Source of the DNA: an uncultured Mycoplasmatota bacterium
Lineage (GTDB): Bacteria; Bacillota_I; Bacilli_A; RF39; UBA660
Direction of reading: 5' to 3'
Length of the DNA stretch: 5,575 nt
NCBI GenBank assembly: GCA_947087145.1
Contig: CAMUBM010000061.1
Coordinates: forward strand, 1-5,575
Shown: positions 1-5,558 of the stretch, piece after piece
Layout: the number at the start of each line of letters is the position of its first letter
How positions within the stretch are numbered: position 1 is the first letter of the stretch
Program-made: the position numbers and the translations under genes
Notes under the pieces: model-generated
Told to the model about the DNA's origin: nothing
What the model saw: only the letters and a program-made list of their open reading frames with translations
Databases searched by the model: none

Positions 1-12
1 GTTTTTTACATT

Positions 13-21
13 TGTTATAGT
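13..21 (+). promoter_or_regulatory. Possible extended -10 promoter element for the small plus-strand ORF
   Basis: TGT followed by TATAGT matches the extended -10 pattern TGn-TATAAT with one mismatch. A -35 box at the usual spacing would lie just outside the window, so it cannot be judged. Transcription would start near base 28, leaving a leader of about 57 bases before the TTG at 85. In AT-rich DNA such matches also arise by chance. Confidence 0.25.
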
Positions 22-84
22 GTATCTAGCAAGGGAATGAAATTTGGTCTTGCCACGAATTTCTTTATGGGAGGAGTGGTCGTT

Positions 85-171
85 TTGAAAAAAGATTTGC
101 AAACTCTAAAATTAGAATTACTCGTTGTTGCACTTCTTACGATAATAGTTCTTTTGATTATCTTTAAATAA
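85..171 (+). CDS. Putative 28-aa single-pass membrane peptide, or C-terminal end of a larger membrane protein
   Basis: A TTG start at 85 is preceded by GGGAGGAG (69-76) with an 8-base spacer, a near-ideal ribosome binding site. The product starts MKKDLQTLKLE and continues as one strongly hydrophobic helix (LLVVALLTIIVLLIIF) ending in Lys, so it would be a tiny membrane peptide with a charged N-terminus. The same frame is open back to base 1, with in-frame ATGs at 37 and 67 and a GTG at 76. It could therefore instead be the last 56 codons of a membrane protein that starts outside the window. The good Shine-Dalgarno and the possible promoter at 13-21 favour the small gene; the open upstream frame keeps the alternative alive. 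It faces the minus-strand operon. I do not recognise the family. Confidence 0.4.
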   Translation: MKKDLQTLKLELLVVALLTIIVLLIIFK

Positions 172-202
172 ATCTTTAGGGGTTTTGGTTTTCGAAAGGA
201 TT

Positions 203-234
203 AAAAAAAGCACCATTCCAATATAGGAAGGTGT
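203..234 (-). terminator. Intrinsic terminator of the glycosyltransferase/ATP-grasp operon
   Basis: Read on the minus strand, CACCTTCC pairs with GGAATGGTG (211-219 with 226-233, one bulged base at 215) across a 6-base loop at 220-225. Seven U follow immediately (A203-209 on the plus strand). This is a classic rho-independent terminator about 130 bases beyond the ATP-grasp stop codon. Read on the plus strand the same stem is followed only by GTGTTTGTC, so it may stop the convergent small transcript weakly. Confidence 0.85.
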
Positions 235-274
235 TTGTCAAAACTGGCAAGCACTTAAAGTAAGTGTCTCGCTT

Positions 275-298
275 AAATTAAGAATAACTTATTTTTTT
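275..298 (+). terminator. Weak hairpin plus T-run, possible plus-strand terminator
   Basis: TAAG (279-282) pairs with CTTA (288-291) around AATAA. Past a T-T mismatch, AAA (275-277) can pair with TTT (293-295). A run of seven T (292-298) follows. It lies about 100 bases beyond the small plus-strand ORF. The stem is short and AT-rich, so this is weak. A CACTTA-AAG-TAAGTG hairpin at 252-266 lies just before it. Nothing else gene-like was seen between 172 and 365. Confidence 0.25.
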
Positions 299-365
299 AT
301 AGATGTAAAGATATTTTTGGTATCTAAATCCTATGTAGTTCAAAAATGCAATGGGATGTTAAATC

Positions 366-1259
366 TTATCTATCAAACATCTCTTCTATCGCTTTTTTGT
401 AAATATCTTTTGCAATCTCTCTTCCTGTTGGAACGATTTCCATAAAACTTTTTAACATGACTCCACTATTGATTTCTAAAACCAAAAGTTCACCGCTTTC
501 TAGTTCAATAACGTCTATACTTGCAAACCGAATATTTACTTTTTCTGCGGCTTTTCGTGCAAGATTTTCTACTTGTTGTTGAATATTTTTTTCTACTTCT
601 AAAAAAGGCATGGCTCCTTTTGATAGATTAAATTGCCAATTGTATTCATAAACTTCATTTTCTTTTAGAATTCTATTTAAAGAAGAGTTTTGCATTTCTT
701 TAAAATAATAGGGATTGAAATTATATAAAAGTTCATAGATCGTTTGCTGTCCATCTCCTATTACTTTTGGAAGTTTTTTTCCATAAAATAATTCTATGTT
801 TCCGTCTAATATAATGGTTCTGTATTCATTTTTTATTTTGTAATAAGGGGAAAGACTTACTGACTCATACTTTGTTAATAATTCTTCTATCTTTTCTAAA
901 AGTTCTTCTTTCGTTGTTGTATGATACATTCCATTGCCACACGTTCCCGTATTGTTTTTTACCACCATATCAAATTTATATTTTTCAGCGTAGGAAAAGA
1001 CATTTTCTTTTTGGTAGTTTTTGAATACTATTTGGTGTTCTGCCACTGGGATATTTTCGTGTTTTAATACTTCATACAATGCAAATTTATCGTCACAAAT
1101 TTGTCCTGCCGCGTGGTTGTTTAAATCAAATTTATAGCCCACAATACTTCTTACTTTGTTTTCTTTTTGGAGTAATATGATCCAATTTTTGGAAACTAGA
1201 GAAAAAGTAATTCCTAGTTCTTCACAAATCTCTTTTATCAGTTGTTGGACAGAATTCAT
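366..1259 (-). CDS. ATP-grasp family ligase-like protein, substrate unknown
   Basis: A 297-aa soluble protein with no signal peptide or membrane segment. After about 50 N-terminal residues it shows an ATP-grasp layout: HAAGQICDDKFALYEVL (49-65) followed by IPVAEHQIVF, like the entry to the ATP-grasp part of cyanophycin synthetase or RimK/GshF-type enzymes. Next come a lysine and Gly-rich loop (VVKNNTGTCGNG, K101), EYRTIILDG (R147), a KVIGDGQQT segment (165-173) typical of cyanophycin-synthetase-like grasps, and the metal site D249 with E262-I-N264 near the C-terminus. The family joins a carboxylate to an amine through an acyl phosphate. Which acid and amine are used here cannot be told. The start overlaps the stop of the upstream glycosyltransferase gene by 4 bases (ATGA) and has AAGGGC upstream, so the two are probably translationally coupled. 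A role in adding an amino acid or peptide to an envelope glycan is a guess from context. Confidence 0.8.
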   Translation of the reverse strand: MNSVQQLIKEICEELGITFSLVSKNWIILLQKENKVRSIVGYKFDLNNHAAGQICDDKFALYEVLKHENIPVAEHQIVFKNYQKENVFSYAEKYKFDMVVKNNTGTCGNGMYHTTTKEELLEKIEELLTKYESVSLSPYYKIKNEYRTIILDGNIELFYGKKLPKVIGDGQQTIYELLYNFNPYYFKEMQNSSLNRILKENEVYEYNWQFNLSKGAMPFLEVEKNIQQQVENLARKAAEKVNIRFASIDVIELESGELLVLEINSGVMLKSFMEIVPTGREIAKDIYKKAIEEMFDR

Positions 1260-2275
1260 GCTTGCCCTTCTTTGGTTTCTTTTGCAGGCCAGTTTTCTTT
1301 GATACTAAAACACATGGCATAGATGGCAATTTCTGTAATTATCTTGGCAAAAATGACTGGCAGGTTAAATACCGAAGTTAAGAAAGCTATGATTAATGTG
1401 TTGGCAAGGAGAATGCCTCCGACAAATAAAAAGTAGTATTTTGCCACTTTAGAAGTACTTGCTTCTTCTTTATAAATTTGTTTTTTGTCTCTACTGAAGT
1501 TAATGAAAGAACTTATAATACGAGCAAATATATTCGATAGAATGGCTTGTTTGGAGAAAAGGAATAATATTAAAAACAGAACAAAATCAATGGCAATTCC
1601 TATACAAGGAAACATGGCAAAGGTAAATATTTCTTTTTCGGGAGTTTTTATTTCTTTTTTTTCTAAGAGTATTTGTTCCTCTTTGGTTAATGCTACTTCT
1701 TTGATTTCTATATTTTGTTCCGCACATTTTAGTAAACAATTGATTTCGTAATCAAAGTGGTTTCCTTTTATATTTAATAAAAAATCTGTTAAGTTATTCG
1801 TAAATGCACGAAGTCCTGCTTGGGTGTCATAGATGTCTTTTCCAGTTTTCTTTTGGTAAGCAAGACGCATGGCTTCACTACTTAATTTCTTGATTTTGGA
1901 TGTATCTTTGGTTCTTCGCTTTGCTCCTAAAACGTAAGCATTTGGATTTCTCGTTGCTTCTTCTAGTACTGCTTTTACGTCTTCTATTGCATACTTTTTT
2001 TGGTAGTCCATGGTAGTAACACAATAGTTAGTATGACAATTTGCTTTGATGTATTCTAGTCCTGTTTTGATACAAGCCCCTTTTCCTTTACTAAATTCAT
2101 GGTGAATGACTTTTACTAGTCTTTCTGCTTCTTCGAATGTTTTTTGAAAACTTATGGTGCTACCATCGTCGATGACTAATACTTCTACTCCTATCTCTTT
2201 TAACTCTTTTAAAAAAGAAACAAAAGAAGTGTCTGGTTCAAAGGTAGAAATTAATACGATTTTTAAGAAGTTCAT
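1256..2275 (-). CDS. GT2 glycosyltransferase fused to a GtrA-type membrane domain
   Basis: The start is set at the ATG at 2275 (339 aa, MNFLKIVLIS), because GAGGGAG precedes it by 8 bases. The in-frame ATG at 2308 overlaps a likely -10 box. Residues 1 to about 205 form a GT-A fold of the dolichyl/undecaprenyl-phosphate sugar transferase type: VLVIDDGS (D36-D37), SKGKGACIKTG, DTQAGLRAF (150-158), FDYEINCLLK (174-183). Residues about 215-327 are a GtrA-like domain with four predicted membrane helices and ARIISSFINF (251-260), matching the family's RxxSSxxNF-type motif. Fused GtrB-GtrA proteins usually load a sugar on a polyprenyl phosphate and help flip it across the membrane. The expected DAD metal motif reads D90-Y91-Q92, and the usual following GQH is KKY, so catalysis may be altered or lost. 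It is first in an operon with the ATP-grasp gene (4-bp overlap). Confidence 0.85.
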   Translation of the reverse strand: MNFLKIVLISTFEPDTSFVSFLKELKEIGVEVLVIDDGSTISFQKTFEEAERLVKVIHHEFSKGKGACIKTGLEYIKANCHTNYCVTTMDYQKKYAIEDVKAVLEEATRNPNAYVLGAKRRTKDTSKIKKLSSEAMRLAYQKKTGKDIYDTQAGLRAFTNNLTDFLLNIKGNHFDYEINCLLKCAEQNIEIKEVALTKEEQILLEKKEIKTPEKEIFTFAMFPCIGIAIDFVLFLILFLFSKQAILSNIFARIISSFINFSRDKKQIYKEEASTSKVAKYYFLFVGGILLANTLIIAFLTSVFNLPVIFAKIITEIAIYAMCFSIKENWPAKETKEGQA

Positions 2276-2306
2276 AATACACTCTCCCTCACTTTTGATT
2301 AACTTC

Positions 2307-2315
2307 ATTGTATCA
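2307..2315 (-). promoter_or_regulatory. Likely extended -10 promoter of the glycosyltransferase/ATP-grasp operon
   Basis: On the minus strand the bases read TGA-TACAAT, an extended -10 with one mismatch to TATAAT. The -35 region at 17-base spacing (2330-2335) reads TAGTTT and falls inside the terminator stem upstream, so it is weak, as is common with extended -10 promoters. The transcript would start near 2300, leaving about 25 bases that contain the Shine-Dalgarno for the ATG at 2275. Confidence 0.5.
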
Positions 2316-2326
2316 TAGAAGGCAGT

Positions 2327-2359
2327 AAAAAACTATTTAGATTTGTTTCTAAATAGTTT
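2327..2359 (-). terminator. Strong intrinsic terminator after the 21-codon ORF
   Basis: A perfect 12-bp stem (2348-2359 with 2330-2341) closes a 6-base loop, and on the minus strand it runs into six U (A2327-2332 on the plus strand). The stem is AT-rich but long. It begins 9 bases after the stop codon of the micro-ORF and lies before the glycosyltransferase gene, so it either ends a short free-standing transcript or acts as an attenuator. Confidence 0.8.
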
Positions 2360-2363
2360 GGTA

Positions 2364-2397
2364 GAGAATTATCTTCTTCGGTAGTCGAAAAATTCCC
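2364..2397 (-). other. Possible mRNA hairpin spanning the 3' half of the micro-ORF
   Basis: On the minus strand GGGAATT (2391-2397) can pair with AATTCTC (2364-2370, one G-U pair), and inside it TTCG (2386-2389) pairs with CGAA (2377-2380) around ACTAC. The hairpin covers the last codons and the stop, and ends 4 bases before the terminator stem. A translating ribosome would open it. I found no convincing alternative pairing with the terminator stem beyond 5 bp. Confidence 0.3.
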
Positions 2398-2434
2398 AAA
2401 TTTGGTAGAATAAAAATTTTAAGTATTCTAACAT
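2369..2434 (-). CDS. 21-aa micropeptide or leader peptide, unknown family
   Basis: ATG at 2434 is preceded by a full AAAGGAGG (2439-2446) only 4 bases away, one of the best Shine-Dalgarno sites in the window. The 21 codons begin MLEYLKFLFY, continue with QIWEFF and end FDYRRR before TAA. The peptide is rich in aromatic and aliphatic residues with charges spaced for an amphipathic helix, and has a basic tail. It is not part of either neighbouring gene and is followed directly by a strong terminator. It may be a membrane-active or signalling micropeptide. Alternatively it may be a leader peptide: Arg-X-Arg tails, as in RRR, are among the motifs at which macrolides stall ribosomes. I do not recognise a family. 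Confidence 0.6.
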   Translation of the reverse strand: MLEYLKFLFYQIWEFFDYRRR

Positions 2435-2449
2435 ATTTCCTCCTTTCTA

Positions 2450-2471
2450 ATTTTCAAAAACCATTGAAAAT
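2450..2471. repeat. 8-bp inverted repeat upstream of the micro-ORF
   Basis: ATTTTCAA (2450-2457) and TTGAAAAT (2464-2471) are perfect inverted copies separated by 6 bases. On the minus strand the repeat ends 3 bases before the AAAGGAGG of the micro-ORF. It could be an operator or a hairpin in the 5' leader affecting translation. No regulator can be named. Confidence 0.4.
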
Positions 2472-2478
2472 GTGTTTA

Positions 2479-2512
2479 TTTTGACATAAAAAGAAAGAAA
2501 AATTTGTCAAAA
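2479..2512. repeat. TTTTGACA/TGTCAAAA inverted repeat, possible operator or promoter region
   Basis: TTTTGACA (2479-2486) and TGTCAAAA (2505-2512) are perfect 8-bp inverted copies 18 bases apart. Each contains a consensus -35 hexamer TTGACA, one per strand. On the minus strand no good -10 follows at 17 bases (ATGTCA); TGT-CAAAAT at 2478-2486 is a weak extended -10 option that would start the micro-ORF transcript near 2471. The arrangement could be a regulator site or chance in AT-rich DNA. Confidence 0.3.
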
Positions 2513-2539
2513 AAAAGAAGAAATGGTTTAGATTTCTTC
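2509..2539 (-). terminator. Terminator overlapping the racemase stop codon
   Basis: On the minus strand GAAGAAAT (2532-2539) pairs perfectly with ATTTCTTC (2517-2524) around a 7-base loop, followed by eight U (2509-2516). The stop codon of the racemase gene lies in the loop. The stem has only two G-C pairs, but the U-run is long, so it should end the vanW-vanG-vanT transcript, perhaps incompletely. Confidence 0.65.
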
Positions 2540-3676
2540 ACGTTTGCTTATATATACTCTGTGTAAACGAGGCCCTAGACAACACAAAAGTTCATTGGTG
2601 ATAGTTCCTGCTTTTTCTGCAACCTCTTCTGCTGTAATTTCTGGGATATTTCCAATCAAAGTTACAATATCTCCTACTTTGATTTCTGGAATATTGGTCA
2701 CATTTATCATGAGTTGGTCCATACAAATTCTACCTATTACTTCCGCGTATTGGTTATTTACTACGACTTTGACACCTTTATTTGATAGTTCTCTTGGGTA
2801 TCCATCAGCATAACCTATAGAAACAGTGGCAATTTTTTCTTTTTCTATTGTTTTGTAGGTTCTTCCATAACTTATGGTTTCCCCACTTTCTATTTCTTTT
2901 ACACTGGTTATTCTTGCTTTTAAACTTAGCATCGATTTTAAAGGAAGATTCGTTTTCTTGTATACTTTTTTACTACTGTCTACCCCATATAATATATTGC
3001 CAGGACGCACATAACTATACTCTCTATTTTCATTGTAATTTAAAATGCCATAACTACTTTGTAGGTGGGTCTTTCCCACGTTGTATCCAGATTCTTTTAA
3101 ATTTTTGATTAAGGTATCAAATCTTGTTTGTTGCAAATGAGAAAAAGCAATGTCTTCTGCCTCTTTGCTATCCGCAACACAAAAATGGGAGTACATTCCT
3201 ACCACATCAATTTCTTGTTTTTTGTATATTTCTTTTATAAAATCGATGTCATCATAGGAAATTCCTAGACGGTTCATTCCTGTATTGATTTTCAAATGTA
3301 CTTTTAATTTTTTCTTTAATGGCATATGTAAAATACGATGTGCGTATTCTTTATCCACTGCGGTGATGGTTAAATCGTGTTCTACGGCAAGTCTTAAGTT
3401 TGGCAAAGATATGTACCCTAAAACAAGAATGGTTCCTTTTATCTTGTTTTCTCGCAAGACGATTCCTTCTTCGAGTGTTGCCACTGCAAAATCATACACA
3501 CCTATTTTATTTAAATGTTTAGAAACTTCTATTGCACCATGGCCGTAGGCATCCGCTTTTACAATGGCCATAATTTTCGTGGAGGTTGGTATACTTTTTT
3601 GGATATTTCTTACATTTTCTTCTAAACTCGCAAGATTAATTTCTACCCAGGCTCTTTCTTTATCTAAATTATTCAT
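2528..3676 (-). CDS. vanT: VanT-type serine/alanine racemase, catalytic domain only
   Basis: A 382-aa PLP-dependent fold type III racemase. K40 in AIVKADAYGHG carries PLP. Y270 in ISYGRTY is the opposite catalytic base, R224 (YVRPG) should face the PLP ring nitrogen, and K129, R136 (KINTGMNRLG) and M319 (RICMDQ) are the usual substrate-site residues. SHFCVADS (163-170), HLQSSYGILNY (204-214) and TITNELL (358-364) look closer to the racemase half of VanT than to housekeeping Alr. It would make D-Ser (and possibly D-Ala) in the cytoplasm for the ligase next door. Usual VanT is about 700 aa with an N-terminal membrane domain for L-Ser uptake, absent here; the vanL cluster has a comparable split (vanTm/vanTr). 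The Alr Tyr354 position appears to be P369 (CLGPRLHR). The start lies inside vanG (8-bp overlap). Plain alanine racemase remains possible. Confidence 0.85.
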   Translation of the reverse strand: MNNLDKERAWVEINLASLEENVRNIQKSIPTSTKIMAIVKADAYGHGAIEVSKHLNKIGVYDFAVATLEEGIVLRENKIKGTILVLGYISLPNLRLAVEHDLTITAVDKEYAHRILHMPLKKKLKVHLKINTGMNRLGISYDDIDFIKEIYKKQEIDVVGMYSHFCVADSKEAEDIAFSHLQQTRFDTLIKNLKESGYNVGKTHLQSSYGILNYNENREYSYVRPGNILYGVDSSKKVYKKTNLPLKSMLSLKARITSVKEIESGETISYGRTYKTIEKEKIATVSIGYADGYPRELSNKGVKVVVNNQYAEVIGRICMDQLMINVTNIPEIKVGDIVTLIGNIPEITAEEVAEKAGTITNELLCCLGPRLHRVYISKREEI

Positions 3677-4712
3677 TTTCTAGACCTAGTTCTATTAATT
3701 TATCGAGTACGTCCTGAAAAGGCATTCCAATTTCTTTTAGCATCGAAGGGTATCTACTATGTGAGGTACATCCGGGAATGGTGTTGACTTCATTGAATAC
3801 AATGCGTTTGTCTGGTGTATAAAACATGTCTACTCTTCCAAAACCTTTACAATTTAGAATTTGATAGATTTGTAAAGCGGTATTTTTTATTTTTTCTCTT
3901 TCTTCTTCAGGCAACCTTGCTGGTAAGTGAATTTTACTGGTTTTTAAGTTGTATTTTTCTTCAAAGTCAAAGAACCCTTCTTGGAGTTCTATTTCGTCGA
4001 CTTCTCCAATTGTTAGTTCTTCATTTCCTAATATGGCACATCCTACTTCAAAGCCATCAATGTTTTCTTCTACGACTACAGCATCGTCATAGGTGAAGGC
4101 AAAGTCTATGGCACTCGCAAGTTTCTTTTTATCACTCACTTTTGTTATTCCAAAGGAAGAACCAGCTTTTAAAGGTTTTACAAATAGTGGATAGTTTAAG
4201 TTTTTTAGTTCTTCTAGTTTTTGTTCTTTGTTGTATTTGGTTAGTAAAACGGATTTAGGTACTTCTATACCATTTAATCGTACAAGTTCATGGGCAATAA
4301 ATTTATCCATGCATAAGGCACTTGCAAGCATTCCTGGTCCTACAAAAGGAATTCCTACAAGTTCAAATAGTCCTTGTAGTCTACCATCTTCCCCATTTTT
4401 TCCATGAAGTATTGGGAATGCAATATCTATAGGCACTACTTCTTTCGTGTCTACAATAATAAAGCCATGGTCACTTCGATTGGTAGAAATGGTTATTTTT
4501 TTAGTATATTCTTTTTGGTTCCATTCGTTTTTTTCTATCTTTTCGATAGGTCCTGTGTAAAGATAAAAGTCTCCTTTTTCTGTGATTCCAATAAATGTCA
4601 GGTCGTATTTTTCTTGATTTAAGTTGTTGATTACAGAGGTAGCAGATACCAAAGAAACACCATATTCACTGGAACAACCGCCAAAAAAACAAGCAACATG
4701 TATTTTTTTCAT
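3669..4712 (-). CDS. vanG: D-alanine--D-serine ligase, VanG type
   Basis: A 347-aa ATP-grasp ligase that joins D-Ala to D-Ser, giving precursors ending in D-Ser. FFGGCSSEYGVSLVSA (9-24, E16 binds the first D-Ala), HGKNGEDG (103-110), FVKPLKAGSSFGI (177-189), FGRVD (D295) and NEVNTIPG (E308, N310 for Mg) give the complete Ddl fold. The omega loop reads EVDEIELQEGFFDFEEKY (237-254), as in VanC/VanG ligases, and lacks the KGSE-type loop of D-lactate ligases VanA/VanB. D239, F248 and R320 line up at a constant offset of 4 with VanG residues D243, F252 and R324 reported to set D-Ser choice. GAGGTGG lies 4 bases before the ATG, and the start overlaps the vanW stop (ATGA). A housekeeping Ddl is less likely given the loop and the neighbours. 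Confidence 0.9.
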   Translation of the reverse strand: MKKIHVACFFGGCSSEYGVSLVSATSVINNLNQEKYDLTFIGITEKGDFYLYTGPIEKIEKNEWNQKEYTKKITISTNRSDHGFIIVDTKEVVPIDIAFPILHGKNGEDGRLQGLFELVGIPFVGPGMLASALCMDKFIAHELVRLNGIEVPKSVLLTKYNKEQKLEELKNLNYPLFVKPLKAGSSFGITKVSDKKKLASAIDFAFTYDDAVVVEENIDGFEVGCAILGNEELTIGEVDEIELQEGFFDFEEKYNLKTSKIHLPARLPEEEREKIKNTALQIYQILNCKGFGRVDMFYTPDKRIVFNEVNTIPGCTSHSRYPSMLKEIGMPFQDVLDKLIELGLENE

Positions 4713-5533
4713 TCTTCCACCTCTTCTATTTTTGTATTTTCTGGTAATTCGTAACCTACTGCGACAATTTCGTCGTATAGTTTTTTCTTTTCTATGATTT
4801 CATTTGTATTTTTATTTCTGGTTGTTTTTACTACTGCGACACTTTCATATATTTGATTCTTTTTTCGAATGTACTTGAAGTCTTCATTGGATATTGTTGC
4901 TACTTCATTGGTTTCGACATCGGAACGTATTGTAGCATACATGTATTCTTCGTCGAAAGAAATACAAATTTGAAAGATATGATTGGTCTCATTTTTTACT
5001 TTTAAGTCTTGCCATCCTTTATTAATAGTAGCATCTACACCATCTAAGGCATCTTTATCGGGATTGGGAAAAGATTTGATTTTGTGCCCATGTCTTTCTA
5101 GGATGGTTAAAGGTGTCATTAAGAAGGTATAGTAAAGTAAATTGCTTAAATGACATACTCCTCCGCCTTTTTCATGAATAATTTTATCGTTTCTTAGAGT
5201 AAGTCCATCTTTTAACTTGCCATATTTTTTGGTGTATTTTTCTAAATAATTGAAAGAGAATATTTCACCTGGATAAATATAAACTTTGTTCATAGTTTCA
5301 CTGGTTATTTTTAAGTTGTGGACTTTGTTTTGTTGGTAAATGATGTCATGGCCACTTTGTTCGTTAATCATCCAAGTTTTGTTGTTTGCAATTTCGTAAG
5401 GCAAATACTCCCCTTTTTTATGCGCGTAGTGATTTTTGTCTAGAGCCATTTTGGTATTTACCACGACATTTCTTTGCCAAATACGTAATGGTACTAAAAA
5501 AGGAAATATTTCTGTTATTCTTTTTCGTTTCAT
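4709..5533 (-). CDS. vanW: VanW family protein, vancomycin resistance accessory
   Basis: A 274-aa protein, the length of VanW in vanB and vanG operons. The N-terminus (KRKRITEIFPFLVPLR) matches the short cytoplasmic-type VanW and has no signal peptide, unlike the longer exported VanW-domain proteins. The VanW domain shows YIYPGEIFSFN (85-95), KDGLTL (108-113), GGGVCHLSNLLYY (123-135), ERHGH (146-150) and DGVDATINKGWQDLKVKN (164-181). The last 70 residues are lysine- and glutamate-rich. Its biochemical role is not established. In vanB and vanG operons it lies between vanY and the peptidase or ligase genes; here it is directly upstream of vanG. GAGG 7 bases before the ATG at 5533 supports the start. 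It appears to be the first gene after a promoter, though genes beyond the right edge cannot be seen. Confidence 0.92.
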   Translation of the reverse strand: MKRKRITEIFPFLVPLRIWQRNVVVNTKMALDKNHYAHKKGEYLPYEIANNKTWMINEQSGHDIIYQQNKVHNLKITSETMNKVYIYPGEIFSFNYLEKYTKKYGKLKDGLTLRNDKIIHEKGGGVCHLSNLLYYTFLMTPLTILERHGHKIKSFPNPDKDALDGVDATINKGWQDLKVKNETNHIFQICISFDEEYMYATIRSDVETNEVATISNEDFKYIRKKNQIYESVAVVKTTRNKNTNEIIEKKKLYDEIVAVGYELPENTKIEEVEE

Positions 5534-5558
5534 TTTTTATCCTCATTTCTTCTTATTT

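Noticed and set aside
236..241. Minus-strand TTGACA as a -35 promoter box
   Set aside because: No -10 follows at 16-18 bases; the downstream sequence is the terminator stem.
1485..1751. Plus-strand open frame of 88 codons inside the glycosyltransferase gene
   Set aside because: It is antisense to the GtrA-domain coding region, shows no family motifs or strong ribosome site, and the minus-strand frame explains the sequence fully.
2391..2407. CCAAATTTGG palindrome and the repeated TCTACCAAA (also at 2358-2366) as an anti-terminator switch
   Set aside because: The cross-pairing with the terminator region is only about 5 bp and AT-rich, too weak to compete with the 12-bp terminator stem.
2369..2434. 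Macrolide-stalling leader peptide as a firm call
   Set aside because: The Arg-Arg-Arg tail and terminator fit, but the downstream genes are not known resistance genes and no strong anti-terminator pairing was found, so it is kept only as a hypothesis.
2544..4622. Several plus-strand open frames of 72-93 codons opposite the racemase and ligase genes
   Set aside because: They are shadows of conserved minus-strand genes, with low-complexity Phe/Leu/Ser-rich translations and no known motifs.
3669..4712. D-Ala-D-Lac ligase (VanA/VanB type) or ordinary Ddl
   Set aside because: The omega loop is of the FFDFEEKY (VanC/VanG) type, not the lactate-ligase loop, and the three VanG selectivity residues are present.
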